Shown here: positions 15,728-25,629 of the stretch, in pieces | Layout: each line of letters opens with the position of its first letter | How positions within the stretch are numbered: the first letter of the stretch is position 1 | DNA from: an uncultured bacterium | GTDB taxonomy: Bacteria; Vulcanimicrobiota; Vulcanimicrobiia; Vulcanimicrobiales; Vulcanimicrobiaceae | Length of the DNA: 42,558 nucleotides | NCBI GenBank assembly: GCA_903829325.1 | Contig: CAIKPM010000013.1 | Location: 1-42,558, forward strand | Direction of reading: 5' to 3' | Translations under genes and position numbers: made by a program | The notes under the pieces: generated by a model | Seen by the model: the letters and a program-made list of their open reading frames with translations, nothing else | Database searches by the model: none | Told to the model about the DNA's origin: nothing

Positions 15728-18259
15728 GTGAGTATCGATCAGATTACAGCGGTTGCCGTTGAAAATGAGATGCGCGATTCGTATCTCTCCTATGCGATGT
15801 CGGTTATTGCTTCGCGGGCGTTGCCCGATGTGCGCGATGGCCTGAAGCCCGTCCAACGGCGTATTCTTTACGCCATGCGCGAGATGGGACTCAATCCTGA
15901 TCGTCAGCACCGCAAGTGCGCCGGTGTAATCGGTGAAGTGCTTAAGTCATACCATCCGCACGGCGATTCGTCGGTGTACGACGCGCTCGTCCGTATGGCG
16001 CAAGATTTTACGCTGCGCTATCCACTGATCGATGGCCACGGGAATTTCGGTTCGATCGACGGCGACCCACCAGCGGCGTATCGCTATACCGAATCACGTC
16101 TGGCTCGTGCGGCGCTCGATTTGCTGATCGATATTGAAAAAGAAACGGTCGATTTTCTTCCCAATTTCGATAACCAAGGTACCGAACCGGCCGTTTTACC
16201 AGCGCGCTTGCCGCAGCTGTTGATCAACGGTTCCAGTGGTATTGCCGTTGGCATGGCGACCAATATTCCGCCGCATAATTTGCGCGAAATCGGCGCTGCG
16301 ATTGAACGCTTGATCGACGATCCAAATTGCACCGTCGATGATTTATGCGACATCGTTTTGGGCCCTGATTTCCCGACCTTCGGTTTCGTGCTCGGGAAAG
16401 AAGCGATTCGCACTGCCTATCGCACCGGCCGTGGCTCCGTGACGATGCGTGGTAAAGCCGAAATTGTTGAGGAACGCGGTCGCCATAAGATCGTCATTAC
16501 CGAGGTTCCGTTCCAGGTTACCAAGTCGCGTATTGTCGAGGCGATTGCTGAAGCCCACGCGGAAAAGCGCATTCCGAATATCGTGCGGATGGATGACGAA
16601 TCCAATCGCAAAGGCATGCGTGTGGTGATTGAGCTTAATCGTCAAGCCACGCCGAATGTGGTCTTGAATCAGCTCTACAAACACACACCGTTGCAGAGCA
16701 ATTTTGGCTTTAATATGTTGGCCCTGGTGCCGTCGACGTATCCGGCTTTAGATCGGACGGTCAGCGCTGAGCAAATCATGAATTTGCCGGTTGGAGCGCT
16801 TGAACCGCGTACACTTTCGCTCAAGGAATTGCTCGAATATTTCTTGGCGCATCGTCGTCATGTCGTCGTCCGGCGCGCGTATTACGAACGGCGTAAAGCG
16901 CAAGAGCGGATCCATCTGCTCGAGGGTTTCCGCATCGCCCTCGATCACATCGATGAAGTGATCGCGATTATTCGCGGCAGCCAAACCCCCGATGAAGCGA
17001 AGTCGGGTCTGCGTGAACGCTTTGCCCTCTCCGAGATTCAAGCGACGGCTATCGTTGATATGCGTCTTCGTACGCTCACTGGTTTAGAGCGGCAAAAAAT
17101 CGAGGACGAATATAATAAACTTCTGGCACTGATTGAAGAACTCACCAGCTTGCTCGGCAGCACCGCGCAGCAGTACGCTTTGATTAAGAGCGAAACGGCG
17201 GATATCGTCAAGCGCTTGGGTGATGCACGCCGCACCGAAGTGCTGCCGGCCGAAGACGAATTTGCCATGGAAGACATGATCCCCGATACGGATGTTGTCG
17301 TCACCTCAACGGTTGGTGGTTATATCAAGCGCGTCTCGGTGGATACATTCCGCGCGCAAAATCGTGGTGGTCGTGGTGTGGTTGGCATTGCCAACCTCAA
17401 GCGTGAAGACGTGGTCAGCAAATTCTTTGTTGCGACGACGCATCAACACGTGATGTTCTTCACCAATAAAGGCCGTGCGTATCGTTTACGCGCCTACGAA
17501 ATTCCTGACACGACGCGTCAAGCGCGCGGCACGGCGCTGGTGAATCTTTTAACCTTACCCCCGGGTGAGCATGTCACCGCCGTTTTCCCGATCTCGAATT
17601 TTGAGGGAGAGCGTTACCTCGTGATGGTGACCCGCCAGGGTGTCATTAAAAAATCCCGTCTGAGCGAATTCGGCAATGTTCGTCGGAGCGGATTGAATGC
17701 GATTGGCCTCGATGACGGGGACGAATTGCTATCGGTGGATCTTTCTGATGGTGAAGGCGATATTCTGCTCGCGACTCGCGATGGTATGGCGGTTCATTTT
17801 AGTGAACGCGACGTGCGCGCGATGGGTCGTAATGCGCGTGGCGTAAAAGCGATTACCTTAGCGAAGGGTGATGAGCTCGTCGCGATGGATGTGGTCGAAG
17901 AGGGTCGCGGCGAAGTGTTGATTGTGACCTCGCAGGGTTACGGTAAACGTACTCCGATTGAGGATTATCGTCATACGTCGCGTGGTGGCAAAGGCGTCAA
18001 GGCCTTCGCCAAGGAGAAAGAAATTGGTCACGTCGTTGACCAAATTCTGGTTGCCCCCGAAGATGATTTGTTGATGATTACCTCGGCCAATCAAGTGATT
18101 CGTTTACCGATTTCGCAGATTCGTCGTGCGGGTCGCTCCACCAAGGGCGTCAAGCTCCAGAACTTGGGCCCTGGCGACGAAGTCATTGCGATTGCGAATC
18201 TCGGCGTGCAGGCCGAGGGTGTCGAAGAAATTACTGGCGAGCCTCCCGCAGTTGGGTAG
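15728..18259 (+). CDS. gyrA: DNA gyrase subunit A
   Basis: This is the breakage-reunion subunit of gyrase, which introduces negative supercoils with GyrB. Its 843 residues are of normal length. The quinolone-resistance-determining region reads [17 protein letters not shown], with the usual Ser and Asp (E. coli 83 and 87), so no classical resistance change is seen. The catalytic tyrosine lies in [10 protein letters not shown]. The C-terminal beta-pinwheel has repeats, with a GyrA-box-like QNRGGRG near residue 545 and a second RGGKG further on. The start is GTG 15728 with TAAGAG upstream. gyrB is not adjacent. Thioredoxin follows 42 bases downstream. Confidence 0.97.
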   Translation: MSIDQITAVAVENEMRDSYLSYAMSVIASRALPDVRDGLKPVQRRILYAMREMGLNPDRQHRKCAGVIGEVLKSYHPHGDSSVYDALVRMAQDFTLRYPLIDGHGNFGSIDGDPPAAYRYTESRLARAALDLLIDIEKETVDFLPNFDNQGTEPAVLPARLPQLLINGSSGIAVGMATNIPPHNLREIGAAIERLIDDPNCTVDDLCDIVLGPDFPTFGFVLGKEAIRTAYRTGRGSVTMRGKAEIVEERGRHKIVITEVPFQVTKSRIVEAIAEAHAEKRIPNIVRMDDESNRKGMRVVIELNRQATPNVVLNQLYKHTPLQSNFGFNMLALVPSTYPALDRTVSAEQIMNLPVGALEPRTLSLKELLEYFLAHRRHVVVRRAYYERRKAQERIHLLEGFRIALDHIDEVIAIIRGSQTPDEAKSGLRERFALSEIQATAIVDMRLRTLTGLERQKIEDEYNKLLALIEELTSLLGSTAQQYALIKSETADIVKRLGDARRTEVLPAEDEFAMEDMIPDTDVVVTSTVGGYIKRVSVDTFRAQNRGGRGVVGIANLKREDVVSKFFVATTHQHVMFFTNKGRAYRLRAYEIPDTTRQARGTALVNLLTLPPGEHVTAVFPISNFEGERYLVMVTRQGVIKKSRLSEFGNVRRSGLNAIGLDDGDELLSVDLSDGEGDILLATRDGMAVHFSERDVRAMGRNARGVKAITLAKGDELVAMDVVEEGRGEVLIVTSQGYGKRTPIEDYRHTSRGGKGVKAFAKEKEIGHVVDQILVAPEDDLLMITSANQVIRLPISQIRRAGRSTKGVKLQNLGPGDEVIAIANLGVQAEGVEEITGEPPAVG

Positions 18260-18301
18260 CTGCGGGGAGGACGTACACGTTGTGGGAGAAATGGGCGAGA
18301 T

Positions 18302-18634
18302 ATGAGTGCTGTAGATGATGTAACAACTGCGAATTTCCAGAGCAAGGTTTTGGATTCGGGTCTGCCGGTTTTGGTTGATTTCTGGGCGTCGTGGTGCGGT
18401 CCGTGCAAGCAATTAGCACCGGTCGTCGATAAATTGGCGAACGAATTCGCCGGTAAGCTCAGCGTAGTGAAGCTCAATACCGACGAAAATCCCGATATTG
18501 CAGGCAATTACGGTATCTCCGGTATTCCTTGCTTGATTCTCTTTCGGGATGGCAAAGCGGTCGATCGTTTCGTCGGTTTCGACAGCGGCGCCCGCATCAA
18601 ATCGATGCTCAGCAAACACCTCCCCGTCAGCTAG
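18302..18634 (+). CDS. trxA: Thioredoxin
   Basis: This is a cytoplasmic dithiol-disulfide oxidoreductase of 110 residues with the redox-active motif WCGPC in FWASWCGPCKQLAPVVDKLA, and the cis-proline in YGISGIPCLILFRDG next to the active site. That region carries an extra cysteine (IPC), where most thioredoxins have threonine. It is reduced by thioredoxin reductase in other bacteria. Length and all key residues agree with TrxA. The ATG has GGGAGAAATGGGCGAG upstream. It follows gyrA on the same strand. Confidence 0.96.
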   Translation: MSAVDDVTTANFQSKVLDSGLPVLVDFWASWCGPCKQLAPVVDKLANEFAGKLSVVKLNTDENPDIAGNYGISGIPCLILFRDGKAVDRFVGFDSGARIKSMLSKHLPVS

Positions 18635-18706
18635 ACGGCTTTCCCAGGTTTCTGATTTCCCCAGAGCTTGCCAATCCCGCGGAACGTGGGGTATGATGAC
18701 GGCAAG

Positions 18707-19072
18707 ATGGATAAGGCTGCGAAGAGTTTTCGGTGCTACGTGCGCCCTGAGGGGAAGCGCCTTGTTGCAATTTGTGTTGATCTCAACCTCTACGCGACTG
18801 GCGAGACCGCTGAGGAAGCGAAGCAGCGGTTGCATCAGCATCTTCAGAACGCTATCTATGCGGCTTCGATCGATAACTCACTCGACACATTTCTGAGCCA
18901 GACACCTTCTCCGACCTTGCTGCGTGAGTATCAGAAGGCTGTGCGTACATATCGCTTCTTACAGCGCTTTGCTCGTTTTATCGCGCCAGCTGTGGGTTTT
19001 TTCTTGCTCGTTGAATCAGCACTTGCCACGCTGATATACACAGAAGCTCCCGATAGTTTTTGCCCAGCGTAA
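18707..19072 (+). CDS. HicB-like domain protein with C-terminal membrane span
   Basis: Residues 1-50 (FRCYVRPEGKRLVAICVDLNLYATGETAEEAKQRLHQHLQNAI) look like the partial RNase H-type fold of HicB antitoxins and their solitary relatives (UPF0150-type). The C-terminal half contains a hydrophobic segment (FLQRFARFIAPAVGFFLLVESALATLIY), so the protein is probably anchored in the membrane. A HicA toxin gene is absent on either side, so it is not a normal toxin-antitoxin pair. The frame opens at 18668, but ATG 18707 gives a start matching the domain. Function unknown. Confidence 0.6.
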   Translation: MDKAAKSFRCYVRPEGKRLVAICVDLNLYATGETAEEAKQRLHQHLQNAIYAASIDNSLDTFLSQTPSPTLLREYQKAVRTYRFLQRFARFIAPAVGFFLLVESALATLIYTEAPDSFCPA

Positions 19073-19136
19073 TTGGTGCGGATTGGGCGGGAAACAGTAT
19101 CCGAATCTCTCAAAGCGTGGGGCTAAAAAAATTGGC

Positions 19137-19170
19137 AAGAGGTGGCAAGGCTGATACTCTGCCACTTCTT
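19137..19170. repeat. Hairpin upstream of clpB
   Basis: AAGAGGTGGCA (19137-19147) and TGCCACTTCTT (19160-19170) form an 11-bp stem with one G-T wobble and a 12-base loop, 26 bases before the clpB start. It could be a leader hairpin or a terminator from the preceding gene. No CIRCE element is seen. Confidence 0.35.
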
Positions 19171-19196
19171 CGGGGGTTTTTGGGTTGTAGTGAGCG

Positions 19197-21806
19197 ATGA
19201 ATGTTGATCGTATGACTGAGCGCGTACAGCTCGCGCTCAATGACGCGTATGCTCGGGCGTTACGTGAGCACAATACCCAGACCAGTCCCGAACACTTGAT
19301 GGCGGCGCTGCTCGAACAAGAAGAGGGGATCGTTCCCTCGGTCTTGCTCAAGGCGGGGATTGATCCGCGCGATCTTGCGAAACGTGTCAATGAAGCAATC
19401 GCCCAGCTGCCGCGGCTCTCGGGGCCGAACGCTGATAATGCTACGGTTTCTTTGGCGCCACAGGTGAGTCGTCTGTTGACAAGCGCGGAGGCCGAAGCAA
19501 AGCAGTTGGGCGACGAGTACGTTTCGGTCGAGCATATGCTTTTGGCGCTGATTGATGACAGCGGTGCGGTTGGCCGGGCACTGCGTGAAACCGGCGTGAC
19601 TCGCGACGTTGTGCTCAAAGCTCTGCGCGATGTGCGCGGTAACCAGCGGGTGACTTCGCAAAATCCGGAGGGAACCTATCAGACCCTCGAGCGCTACGGG
19701 CGTGATTTGACACGTGATGCGGCTGCGGGCAAACTCGATCCTGTGATCGGGCGTGATGATGAGATTCGGCGTGTGGTGCAAGTGCTCTCACGCCGCACGA
19801 AAAATAATCCTGTCTTGATCGGTGAGCCCGGCGTTGGGAAGACGGCGATTGTCGAAGGGCTCGCCCAGCGGATTGTGCGTGGCGACGTGCCCGAAGGGCT
19901 GAAAAAGAAGCAGTTGATTTCGCTCGATATGGGCGCGCTGATTGCCGGGGCGAAATATCGCGGTGAATTTGAAGAGCGGCTCAAGGCCGTTCTGAAGGAA
20001 GTACAGAGCGCCGCGGGGCGGGTTTTGCTCTTTGTCGACGAGCTGCATACCGTCGTGGGCGCCGGCCGTACCGAAGGCAGCATGGATGCGGGTAATCTGC
20101 TCAAGCCGCTCCTAGCACGCGGTGAGCTGCACATGATTGGCGCGACCACCCTCGATGAATATCGCAAATATATCGAAAAAGATGCTGCGCTCGAGCGGCG
20201 TTTCCAGCCTGTTGTCGTCGACCAGCCGAGTGTCGATGATACGATCTCGATTCTGCGCGGCTTGCGTGAACGCTACGAAGTCCATCACGGCGTGCGCATT
20301 AAAGATTCAGCCTTAGTTGCCGCCGCGACCTTATCAAATCGCTATATCGCGGATCGTTTCTTGCCTGATAAGGCGATCGATTTGGTCGATGAGGCGGCGG
20401 CGCGCTTGCGTACCGAAATCGACTCGATGCCGAACGAGCTGGATGAAATTTCCCGCCGTACGATGCAGCTCGAAATCGAACGCGAGGCGTTGCGCAAAGA
20501 AGTCGACGCACCCAGCCAAGCGCGTTTGGAAAAGCTTGAACGCGAATTGGCGGAATTGCGCGCTTCTGGTGCTGGTTTGCAAACCCAATGGCAGCGCGAA
20601 AAAGATGCCGTCCAGACCTTGCGCGCTCTGCGTGAACAGATCGAGTCGACCAAAACCGAAATCGAGCAAGCCGAGCGCAATTACGATTTAAATCGGGCTG
20701 CGGCGCTGAAATACGGCACGCTCGCTGGGCTCGAGCGCGAGCTGGCTGATGCTGAGCAACGCCTGAGTCATAACGATGGAGCCGCGCGTTTGCTCAAAGA
20801 AGTCGTTGACGAAGAAGATATTGCTGAAGTCGTCAGTCGGTGGACCGGCGTGCCCGTATCGAAATTACTCGAGGGCGAAATTCGGAAGCTGCTGGATTTA
20901 GAGCAAGAATTGCACCACCGGGTTATCGGGCAAGACGAAGCGGTCAAGGCGGTGGCGCAAGCGGTCGTCCGGGCTCGCTCGGGGCTGGCTGATCCCCAGC
21001 GGCCGATTGGTTCGTTTCTGTTCCTGGGGCCGACCGGCGTCGGCAAAACCGAGCTAGCGCGGGCGTTAGCTAGCTACCTCTTCGACGACGAACGCTCGTT
21101 GATTCGCATCGACATGTCCGAATATCAGGAACGGCACGCGATCGCCCGCTTGATCGGTGCGCCGCCGGGCTATGTCGGGTTCGAAGAAGGCGGCCAACTG
21201 ACCGAAGCGGTCCGCCGTCAGCCGTTTTCGGTGCTCTTGTTCGATGAGATCGAAAAGGCTCACCCCGACGTGTTCAATACGTTCTTGCAAATTCTCGATG
21301 ACGGGCGTCTGACCGATGGTCAGGGTCGCGTCGTCAATTTCAAAAACACGATTATTATTATGACCTCGAATATCGGGAGTCATCGCATCTTAGATAGCGC
21401 AGGTGATGCGAGCGGTGCTGAAGCAGCGGTGATGCGCGCAACGGTGCTCGATGAGCTGCGGCGTCACTTCCGTCCCGAATTTCTCAATCGCATCGACGAG
21501 ATTGTCGTCTTCACGGCTTTGAGCCAAGCACAGTTGGGCGAAATCGTCGAGTTGCAGCTCGGACGTCTGCGCGCGCGCCTAGCCGAGCGGCGTATGACGC
21601 TCACCCTGACTCCCGCCGCGCGGCAACATCTCGTGCTCGAGGGCTACGACCCCGTCTACGGCGCCCGCCCGATCAAGCGGACGATCCAGCGCGAGCTCGA
21701 GAGCACGCTAGGCCGCAAGCTCTTGGCCGGCGAGGTGCGTGAGGGTGATCGGCTACTGGTGGATTACGACGAACGCCAAGCTGCGTTGACTTTCGTCGCC
21801 GAATAA
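19197..21806 (+). CDS. clpB: ATP-dependent chaperone ClpB
   Basis: This is a hexameric AAA+ disaggregase that works with DnaK to recover aggregated proteins. Its 869 residues contain the Clp N-domain (1-145), AAA1 with Walker [10 protein letters not shown] (about 209), the long coiled-coil middle domain (about 400-530, rich in LEREL and QREKD repeats) that distinguishes ClpB from ClpC/ClpA, AAA2 with Walker [10 protein letters not shown] (about 611), and the C-terminal D2 small domain. No ClpP-binding loop is expected. The start may be 19197 or the in-frame ATG 19212. It is transcribed alone, with a terminator-like hairpin downstream. No heat-shock operator is recognised. Confidence 0.95.
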   Translation: MNVDRMTERVQLALNDAYARALREHNTQTSPEHLMAALLEQEEGIVPSVLLKAGIDPRDLAKRVNEAIAQLPRLSGPNADNATVSLAPQVSRLLTSAEAEAKQLGDEYVSVEHMLLALIDDSGAVGRALRETGVTRDVVLKALRDVRGNQRVTSQNPEGTYQTLERYGRDLTRDAAAGKLDPVIGRDDEIRRVVQVLSRRTKNNPVLIGEPGVGKTAIVEGLAQRIVRGDVPEGLKKKQLISLDMGALIAGAKYRGEFEERLKAVLKEVQSAAGRVLLFVDELHTVVGAGRTEGSMDAGNLLKPLLARGELHMIGATTLDEYRKYIEKDAALERRFQPVVVDQPSVDDTISILRGLRERYEVHHGVRIKDSALVAAATLSNRYIADRFLPDKAIDLVDEAAARLRTEIDSMPNELDEISRRTMQLEIEREALRKEVDAPSQARLEKLERELAELRASGAGLQTQWQREKDAVQTLRALREQIESTKTEIEQAERNYDLNRAAALKYGTLAGLERELADAEQRLSHNDGAARLLKEVVDEEDIAEVVSRWTGVPVSKLLEGEIRKLLDLEQELHHRVIGQDEAVKAVAQAVVRARSGLADPQRPIGSFLFLGPTGVGKTELARALASYLFDDERSLIRIDMSEYQERHAIARLIGAPPGYVGFEEGGQLTEAVRRQPFSVLLFDEIEKAHPDVFNTFLQILDDGRLTDGQGRVVNFKNTIIIMTSNIGSHRILDSAGDASGAEAAVMRATVLDELRRHFRPEFLNRIDEIVVFTALSQAQLGEIVELQLGRLRARLAERRMTLTLTPAARQHLVLEGYDPVYGARPIKRTIQRELESTLGRKLLAGEVREGDRLLVDYDERQAALTFVAE

Positions 21807-21828
21807 GCCCACCGGGCACCTCGATATA

Positions 21829-21856
21829 TGGAAAGGGGCCTTTTTGCCCCTTTCCA
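21829..21856 (+). terminator. Strong hairpin terminator after clpB
   Basis: TGGAAAGGGGC (21829-21839) and GCCCCTTTCCA (21846-21856) form a perfect 11-bp stem with a CTTTTT loop, 22 bases after the clpB stop. No U-run follows the stem, so it may be an imperfect rho-independent terminator. Confidence 0.7.
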
Positions 21857-21925
21857 TTCTCCGGGAAGATAATTCGTGTATATTGTCGCGATTCGGTGGT
21901 CGTAAACGTATAGTACGATTGATTC

Positions 21926-22543
21926 ATGGGGAACAAAGACGGAATCAGCTGGGCCACAGACGCCATGCTGGCCTGCAATGATCGACTTGAGGTGGCAAAC
22001 CAAAATCTTGCCAATGCCTCGAGCCGTGATTTTCACAAAATTCTCGAGCGGATTGTGATGACACCCAACGGCCTGGCTGCGGTGCATACCCAGACAACGG
22101 GGGCCGGGCCACAACGCTCCACGGGGCGCCCGCTTGATTTGGTGATCGATGGCGAGGGTGGCTTCCGCGTGACCGACCCGTCTACCGGTGCCGTCAGCGA
22201 AACCCGCAACGGCTCGTTCAGTCGCGATAAAGAGGGCTATTTGGTCGATCCCACTGGCAAGCGATTATTGGCCGATACCGGCATGGTCAAAGTGAGTTCT
22301 GATCAAGTCCATGTGCGTGCGGATGGTTCGATTTTCGATGCTGGAAAACTCGTGGGCAAAATTGGCTTGCAGCCCGGAACCTTGGTACGTAGCGGGTTTA
22401 TCGAAATTTCTAATGTTGACTCCGCAGAGATGATGATTCAAGTTATCGATGCGCAGCGCAGTTTTGAAACTGCGGAAAAAGCTCTGAGCTCAATCGACTC
22501 AGCACGTCAGAAGATGGCCAACGAGGTCGCGAGGTTAAAATGA
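21926..22543 (+). CDS. flgF: Flagellar basal-body rod protein, FlgF-like
   Basis: This is a proximal-rod/hook-basal family protein of 205 residues. The N-terminal rod motif is LEVANQNLANASSRDFHKIL (normally ANNLANxxTxGFK). The middle has the DLVIDGEGGFRVTDPSTGAVSETRNGSFSRDKEGYLVDPTGKRLL block typical of FlgF/FlgG. The C-terminal helix VIDAQRSFETAEKALSSIDSARQKM pairs with the N-terminal helix in the rod. It is shorter than FlgF in E. coli (251). Its stop overlaps the flgG-like start (ATGA), so the two are coupled. It is exported by the flagellar type III system. Confidence 0.85.
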   Translation: MGNKDGISWATDAMLACNDRLEVANQNLANASSRDFHKILERIVMTPNGLAAVHTQTTGAGPQRSTGRPLDLVIDGEGGFRVTDPSTGAVSETRNGSFSRDKEGYLVDPTGKRLLADTGMVKVSSDQVHVRADGSIFDAGKLVGKIGLQPGTLVRSGFIEISNVDSAEMMIQVIDAQRSFETAEKALSSIDSARQKMANEVARLK

Positions 22544-23256
22544 ATCGTGCAATGATTTCCGCCGCGTCGGGCATGTCCATGGAAGAAGCCAATCTCGAAC
22601 AAATCAGCGAAAATGTTGCCAACGCCGATAATCCCAGCTATAAAGCGAGCAATACCTGGTTTTCGGCGTTATCGTCGGGCTTGGGCGCGACGATTGGGGG
22701 AACTCGGCTTGATTTGACCCAGGGAAAGCTGCAAAAAAGTGGCGGACCCTTCGATTTGGCGATCAACGGCAGTGGCTTCTTTAAAGTAGTTGCACCTAAT
22801 GGCGATCTGGCGTATTCGCGCTTAGGTGATTTTTCGCGGACGGCTGATGGGAAAATGCAAAATGGCCAAGGCTGTACCTTGGTTGGGGTCAATTTGCCGG
22901 CGAACGCGAGCGATGTCACCGTCCTGGGTGATGGCACGATTCAAGCCACGCTCGACGGTCACAAAAACTTTACGATTGGCCACATCACTCTAGCAACGTT
23001 TGCTGCTCCTGAGCAGTTACGACAAGGGGGAGTGAAGGGGATTTTTACACCCACTGCTGATTCCGGTCCAGCACTCGATCTGCGGCCTGGTGGTGAGACC
23101 AAAATTGCGTTTGGGATGTTAGAGAAATCAAATATCTCGATTGTTGAATCAATGCTCGCAATGCTCGCTGCTCAGCGCGCGTACGAGGCGGATAGTAAAG
23201 GAGTGCAATCGGCCGATGAAATGCTCCGCATCGCAAACAGCCTCCAAAAGAGCTGA
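22540..23256 (+). CDS. flgG: Flagellar basal-body rod protein FlgG
   Basis: This 238-residue protein matches the distal rod family. It has the N-terminal ISAASGMSMEEANLEQISENVANADNPSYKA, the central block LAINGSGFFKVVAPNGDLAYSRLGDFSRTADGKMQNGQGC, and the C-terminal coiled-coil IVESMLAMLAAQRAYEADSKGVQSADEMLRIAN. It is short for FlgG (about 260), so FlgF versus FlgG (FlhO/FlhP in Bacillus terms) cannot be fully separated. It overlaps flgF by four bases at its start and flgJ by 41 bases at its end. It forms the axial rod of the flagellum. Confidence 0.85.
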   Translation: MNRAMISAASGMSMEEANLEQISENVANADNPSYKASNTWFSALSSGLGATIGGTRLDLTQGKLQKSGGPFDLAINGSGFFKVVAPNGDLAYSRLGDFSRTADGKMQNGQGCTLVGVNLPANASDVTVLGDGTIQATLDGHKNFTIGHITLATFAAPEQLRQGGVKGIFTPTADSGPALDLRPGGETKIAFGMLEKSNISIVESMLAMLAAQRAYEADSKGVQSADEMLRIANSLQKS

Positions 23257-23470
23257 TTCGCTTTCTCTTGACCATGCTGCGCCGGCTAGCGACGAGCGTC
23301 TGCGTCAACTTGCCGCCGAGTTCGAAGCACAATTGCTCAGTGTCGCTTTGCGCCCGATGACCAAACGTCTCGGTCCGATGAGCGAGATTTTGGCTCAGAA
23401 TTTGGCGATGAATATTGCCAAGCAGAGCAGTGAGCCGTTGTACGAACAATTACGGCACGAGATGAGCTGA
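23216..23470 (+). CDS. flgJ: FlgJ-type rod-binding protein (rod chaperone only)
   Basis: An 84-residue rod-binding domain corresponds to the N-terminal half of FlgJ. The conserved core is RLRQLAAEFEAQLLSVALRPMTKRLG, followed by AMNIAKQSSEPLYEQLRHEM. The muramidase half of gammaproteobacterial FlgJ is absent, as in alphaproteobacteria and others with a stand-alone rod domain. The ATG 23216 lies within the flgG 3' end (41-base overlap) and a GGAG about 12 bases upstream supports coupling. The frame is open to 23141 but the upstream part is flgG in another frame. Confidence 0.75.
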   Translation: MKCSASQTASKRADSLSLDHAAPASDERLRQLAAEFEAQLLSVALRPMTKRLGPMSEILAQNLAMNIAKQSSEPLYEQLRHEMS

Positions 23471-23476
23471 TTCATT

Positions 23477-24343
23477 ATGGGAATGCTCTTTGCCTCAAAG
23501 GCCTTTAATAACAAGCGGAAAGCCGCCGTTGGAGTTTCTCCAATGGGTAATTCAACCTACGATAAACATTCGGTGTGGCAACACCTCGAGCGTGAAGTCG
23601 CGGGTGAAGAAGCTTTTGCTGCGGATTCGGCTATCGATTTTCCAGCGGTGGCAGAATTAACGGAAGCACAGAAGCTGGAGTTGCGTAATGATCGCATTCA
23701 GCAATTGTATCCACTTGTGAAATCGGTGGCGCGTCGTGTGGCGCGTGCCTATCCAAAAGCTGATGTCGAAGAGCTGATTAGCGATGGCTGCGTGGGCCTC
23801 ATTCGCGCGGTTGATTTGTTCGATCCGACGCGTGGAGTGGTGATTGAGGCGTATGCCCGGCGCTTGATCATCGGCGCGATTTTTAATGGTTTGCGCAAGC
23901 GAGACCCGCTCACGAGTCGGGTGCGTCGCGCGTTGCGCGAGACTGAAGAAGAACGCTACCGGATTGCGGCTGATCGGGGCACCATGCCAACGATGGTTGA
24001 AATGGAGCAGCGCGATAAAAAATTGAGCGCGGTGCGCACGAAAGCGATGCAGCGTTCGGTTGTTTCTTTGGATGCGCCCTTGCCGAGTGGCGTGACGATC
24101 GGTGCCTCAAACGAAAAAGATCCCGAGACGATTGCAGTCGAGCGGACGCTAATTACGGCTGCATTGACGGCGATTAATACCTTGCCTGCTCGTCAACGCG
24201 AGGTTATGATGTTATACTACATGGGCCAGGTGCCCTTACCGGCGATTGCGCAAAAACTTGGCGTTACTCGTCAGCGGGCTTCGCAAATTCATCGCGAAGC
24301 CCTTAAATCCGTAACCGACTATATTAACACCCACCCTTATTAA
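23477..24343 (+). CDS. fliA: Flagellar sigma factor (sigma-28/FliA/WhiG type)
   Basis: This is an alternative sigma factor of the flagellar class. Region 2 is at about residues 70-140 (YPLVKSVARRVARAYPKADVEELISDGCVGLIRAVDLFDPTRG). The intervening region 3 carries RRALRETEEERYRIAADRGTMPTMVEM. Region 4 with the helix-turn-helix is LPARQREVMMLYYMGQVPLPAIAQKLGVTRQRASQIHREAL. Members normally transcribe late flagellar genes. The start is uncertain: ATG 23477 has no clear ribosome site, while ATG 23543 has GGAG eight bases upstream and loses only a non-conserved tail. It lies six bases after flgJ. No anti-sigma FlgM is recognised, though the next gene is a possible partner. Confidence 0.85.
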   Translation: MGMLFASKAFNNKRKAAVGVSPMGNSTYDKHSVWQHLEREVAGEEAFAADSAIDFPAVAELTEAQKLELRNDRIQQLYPLVKSVARRVARAYPKADVEELISDGCVGLIRAVDLFDPTRGVVIEAYARRLIIGAIFNGLRKRDPLTSRVRRALRETEEERYRIAADRGTMPTMVEMEQRDKKLSAVRTKAMQRSVVSLDAPLPSGVTIGASNEKDPETIAVERTLITAALTAINTLPARQREVMMLYYMGQVPLPAIAQKLGVTRQRASQIHREALKSVTDYINTHPY

Positions 24344-24431
24344 CCACGCGTCTCTCAATTGCATCCGTTCTTTGCTCTCCACTTTCGCGCTGTAAATTTG
24401 CTTTTTATCTTTCTGAGAATCGACTATTATT

Positions 24432-24995
24432 ATGGCACCCGTTGGTAATAATGGACCGTATATTCCACGTATCGACCCGAATGAGCTCGCTGCGAATAAG
24501 CGCTCTTTGGCGTTGCGTGATGCCTCGTCTACGGTGCTGAGTGATGTCACGAACACCCGCAGCAGTCAGCGTAACGGGCAGGTTGATGAGCGCGTTACCG
24601 CGACCCAGGTTGCTTTTGATCCCCTGGCACCACGCGCGAATGATCCTTCGGTTGATTCGATTAGCATCTCGCCAAAAACGCGGCGAGCGATGGAGCAACG
24701 CCGTGCGCAAGGCTACCAGCTGGGTAAACAGCTCAATGCGACCGGGTTTCATCCTAATCACACGCCGACGAGTCAGTATACAGCGGGCAATTGGTCGACC
24801 CAAGGCAATCAGGCTTCGCACCTTGCCAATCCCAATGTGAGCGTCACTCCGGCGGGACTCTATCAAATTACGGCGGCGGTGCCCCCCGAGGCGAACAAAG
24901 TTGCCCCCGTACGACGGGCGGCTCCGCCTCGTAGTGGGCTGCGTCCGCTCACCCCGATCTCGCCGGCCCGCACTCCGCTGACGCTGATGCGCTAG
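24432..24995 (+). CDS. Unknown disordered Pro/Asn/Ser/Thr-rich protein in flagellar block
   Basis: I do not recognise it. Its 187 residues have low complexity, with no predicted membrane segment or signal peptide, and it is rich in Asn, Gln, Pro, Thr and Arg. A short DSISISPKTRRAMEQRR near residue 76 resembles the (D/E)xVxISPEAR motif often seen in small flagellar/secretion-associated proteins. It starts at ATG 24432, 88 bases after the sigma factor and 43 before fliJ, so it belongs to the flagellar cluster. It might be a type III secretion substrate, hook-length or chaperone-like protein, or a FlgM-type anti-sigma factor. None is shown by the sequence. Confidence 0.55.
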   Translation: MAPVGNNGPYIPRIDPNELAANKRSLALRDASSTVLSDVTNTRSSQRNGQVDERVTATQVAFDPLAPRANDPSVDSISISPKTRRAMEQRRAQGYQLGKQLNATGFHPNHTPTSQYTAGNWSTQGNQASHLANPNVSVTPAGLYQITAAVPPEANKVAPVRRAAPPRSGLRPLTPISPARTPLTLMR

Positions 24996-25038
24996 GGCAG
25001 TAGAGCGGTTGTTGGGTTGAGGGTGGAAAGCGGCGATT

Positions 25039-25506
25039 GTGGCTCCGTTTCAGTTTAATCTTCAACCCTTGCTTGAGATCCGCGAACGCACCGAAGATGA
25101 GCGCAAGCGTGAGTATGCTGCGGGTCTTGGCGAGCATCGGCGCTATTTGAGCGCGCTGCGTGCCGCCGAGGCCGAGTTACAGCGGAGCCTGCAGAAAATG
25201 CGCGCGAACCAAGTGCGGACCGACCCACGGGCGATCGAGGATGCCTTCGCCGAAGTTGCTTATTTGCGCGAACGTGCCCAGCGGGCGCAAGCCGATGTCG
25301 AGCGTTCGGAGCAGCATGTGGCCGAGCTGCGCGATGCCCTGCTTGAAGCCAGCAAGGAAAAAAATGTGCTGGAGAAGCTCAAAGAGCGTCGTCGCGAGGC
25401 GTATTTGGAGGCGCGTCGCCTGCGTGAGGAGGAGGAAATCGACGATACCAACGTCATTCGTACGAGTAATGCGGCGACTTTACGGCGCGAACACGAAAAT
25501 TTGTGA
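25039..25506 (+). CDS. fliJ: Flagellar export protein FliJ
   Basis: FliJ is the coiled-coil stalk of the FliI/FliH ATPase complex in flagellar type III export. Its 155 residues are almost wholly helical and charged. The family pattern is FQFNLQPLLEIRERTEDERKREYAA at the N-terminus, and EKNVLEKLKERRREAYLEARRLREEEEIDDTN at the C-terminus. The start is GTG 25039. It is close to the flagellar rod and sigma genes, which supports the call. fliI and fliH are not in the window. Confidence 0.75.
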   Translation: MAPFQFNLQPLLEIRERTEDERKREYAAGLGEHRRYLSALRAAEAELQRSLQKMRANQVRTDPRAIEDAFAEVAYLRERAQRAQADVERSEQHVAELRDALLEASKEKNVLEKLKERRREAYLEARRLREEEEIDDTNVIRTSNAATLRREHENL

Positions 25507-25629
25507 TATTTGTCGTAATGATGCAGGGGGTAAGGCCCCTATGTAACGAAATTGAGTTTTGGAAAGGCAATTGTCGAAAAATTTTTTGACACCGCCTTTT
25601 TTCTAACAGAACTTGTGGAGATTATGAGC

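Noticed and set aside
15950-16010. Quinolone-resistance substitution in GyrA
   Set aside because: The Ser and Asp at the two classical positions are unchanged.
19073-19196. CIRCE or other heat-shock operator before clpB
   Set aside because: No TTAGCACTC-N9-GAGTGCTAA pattern was found.
18635-19196. HicA-HicB toxin-antitoxin pair
   Set aside because: No HicA-like gene occurs on either side of the HicB-like ORF.
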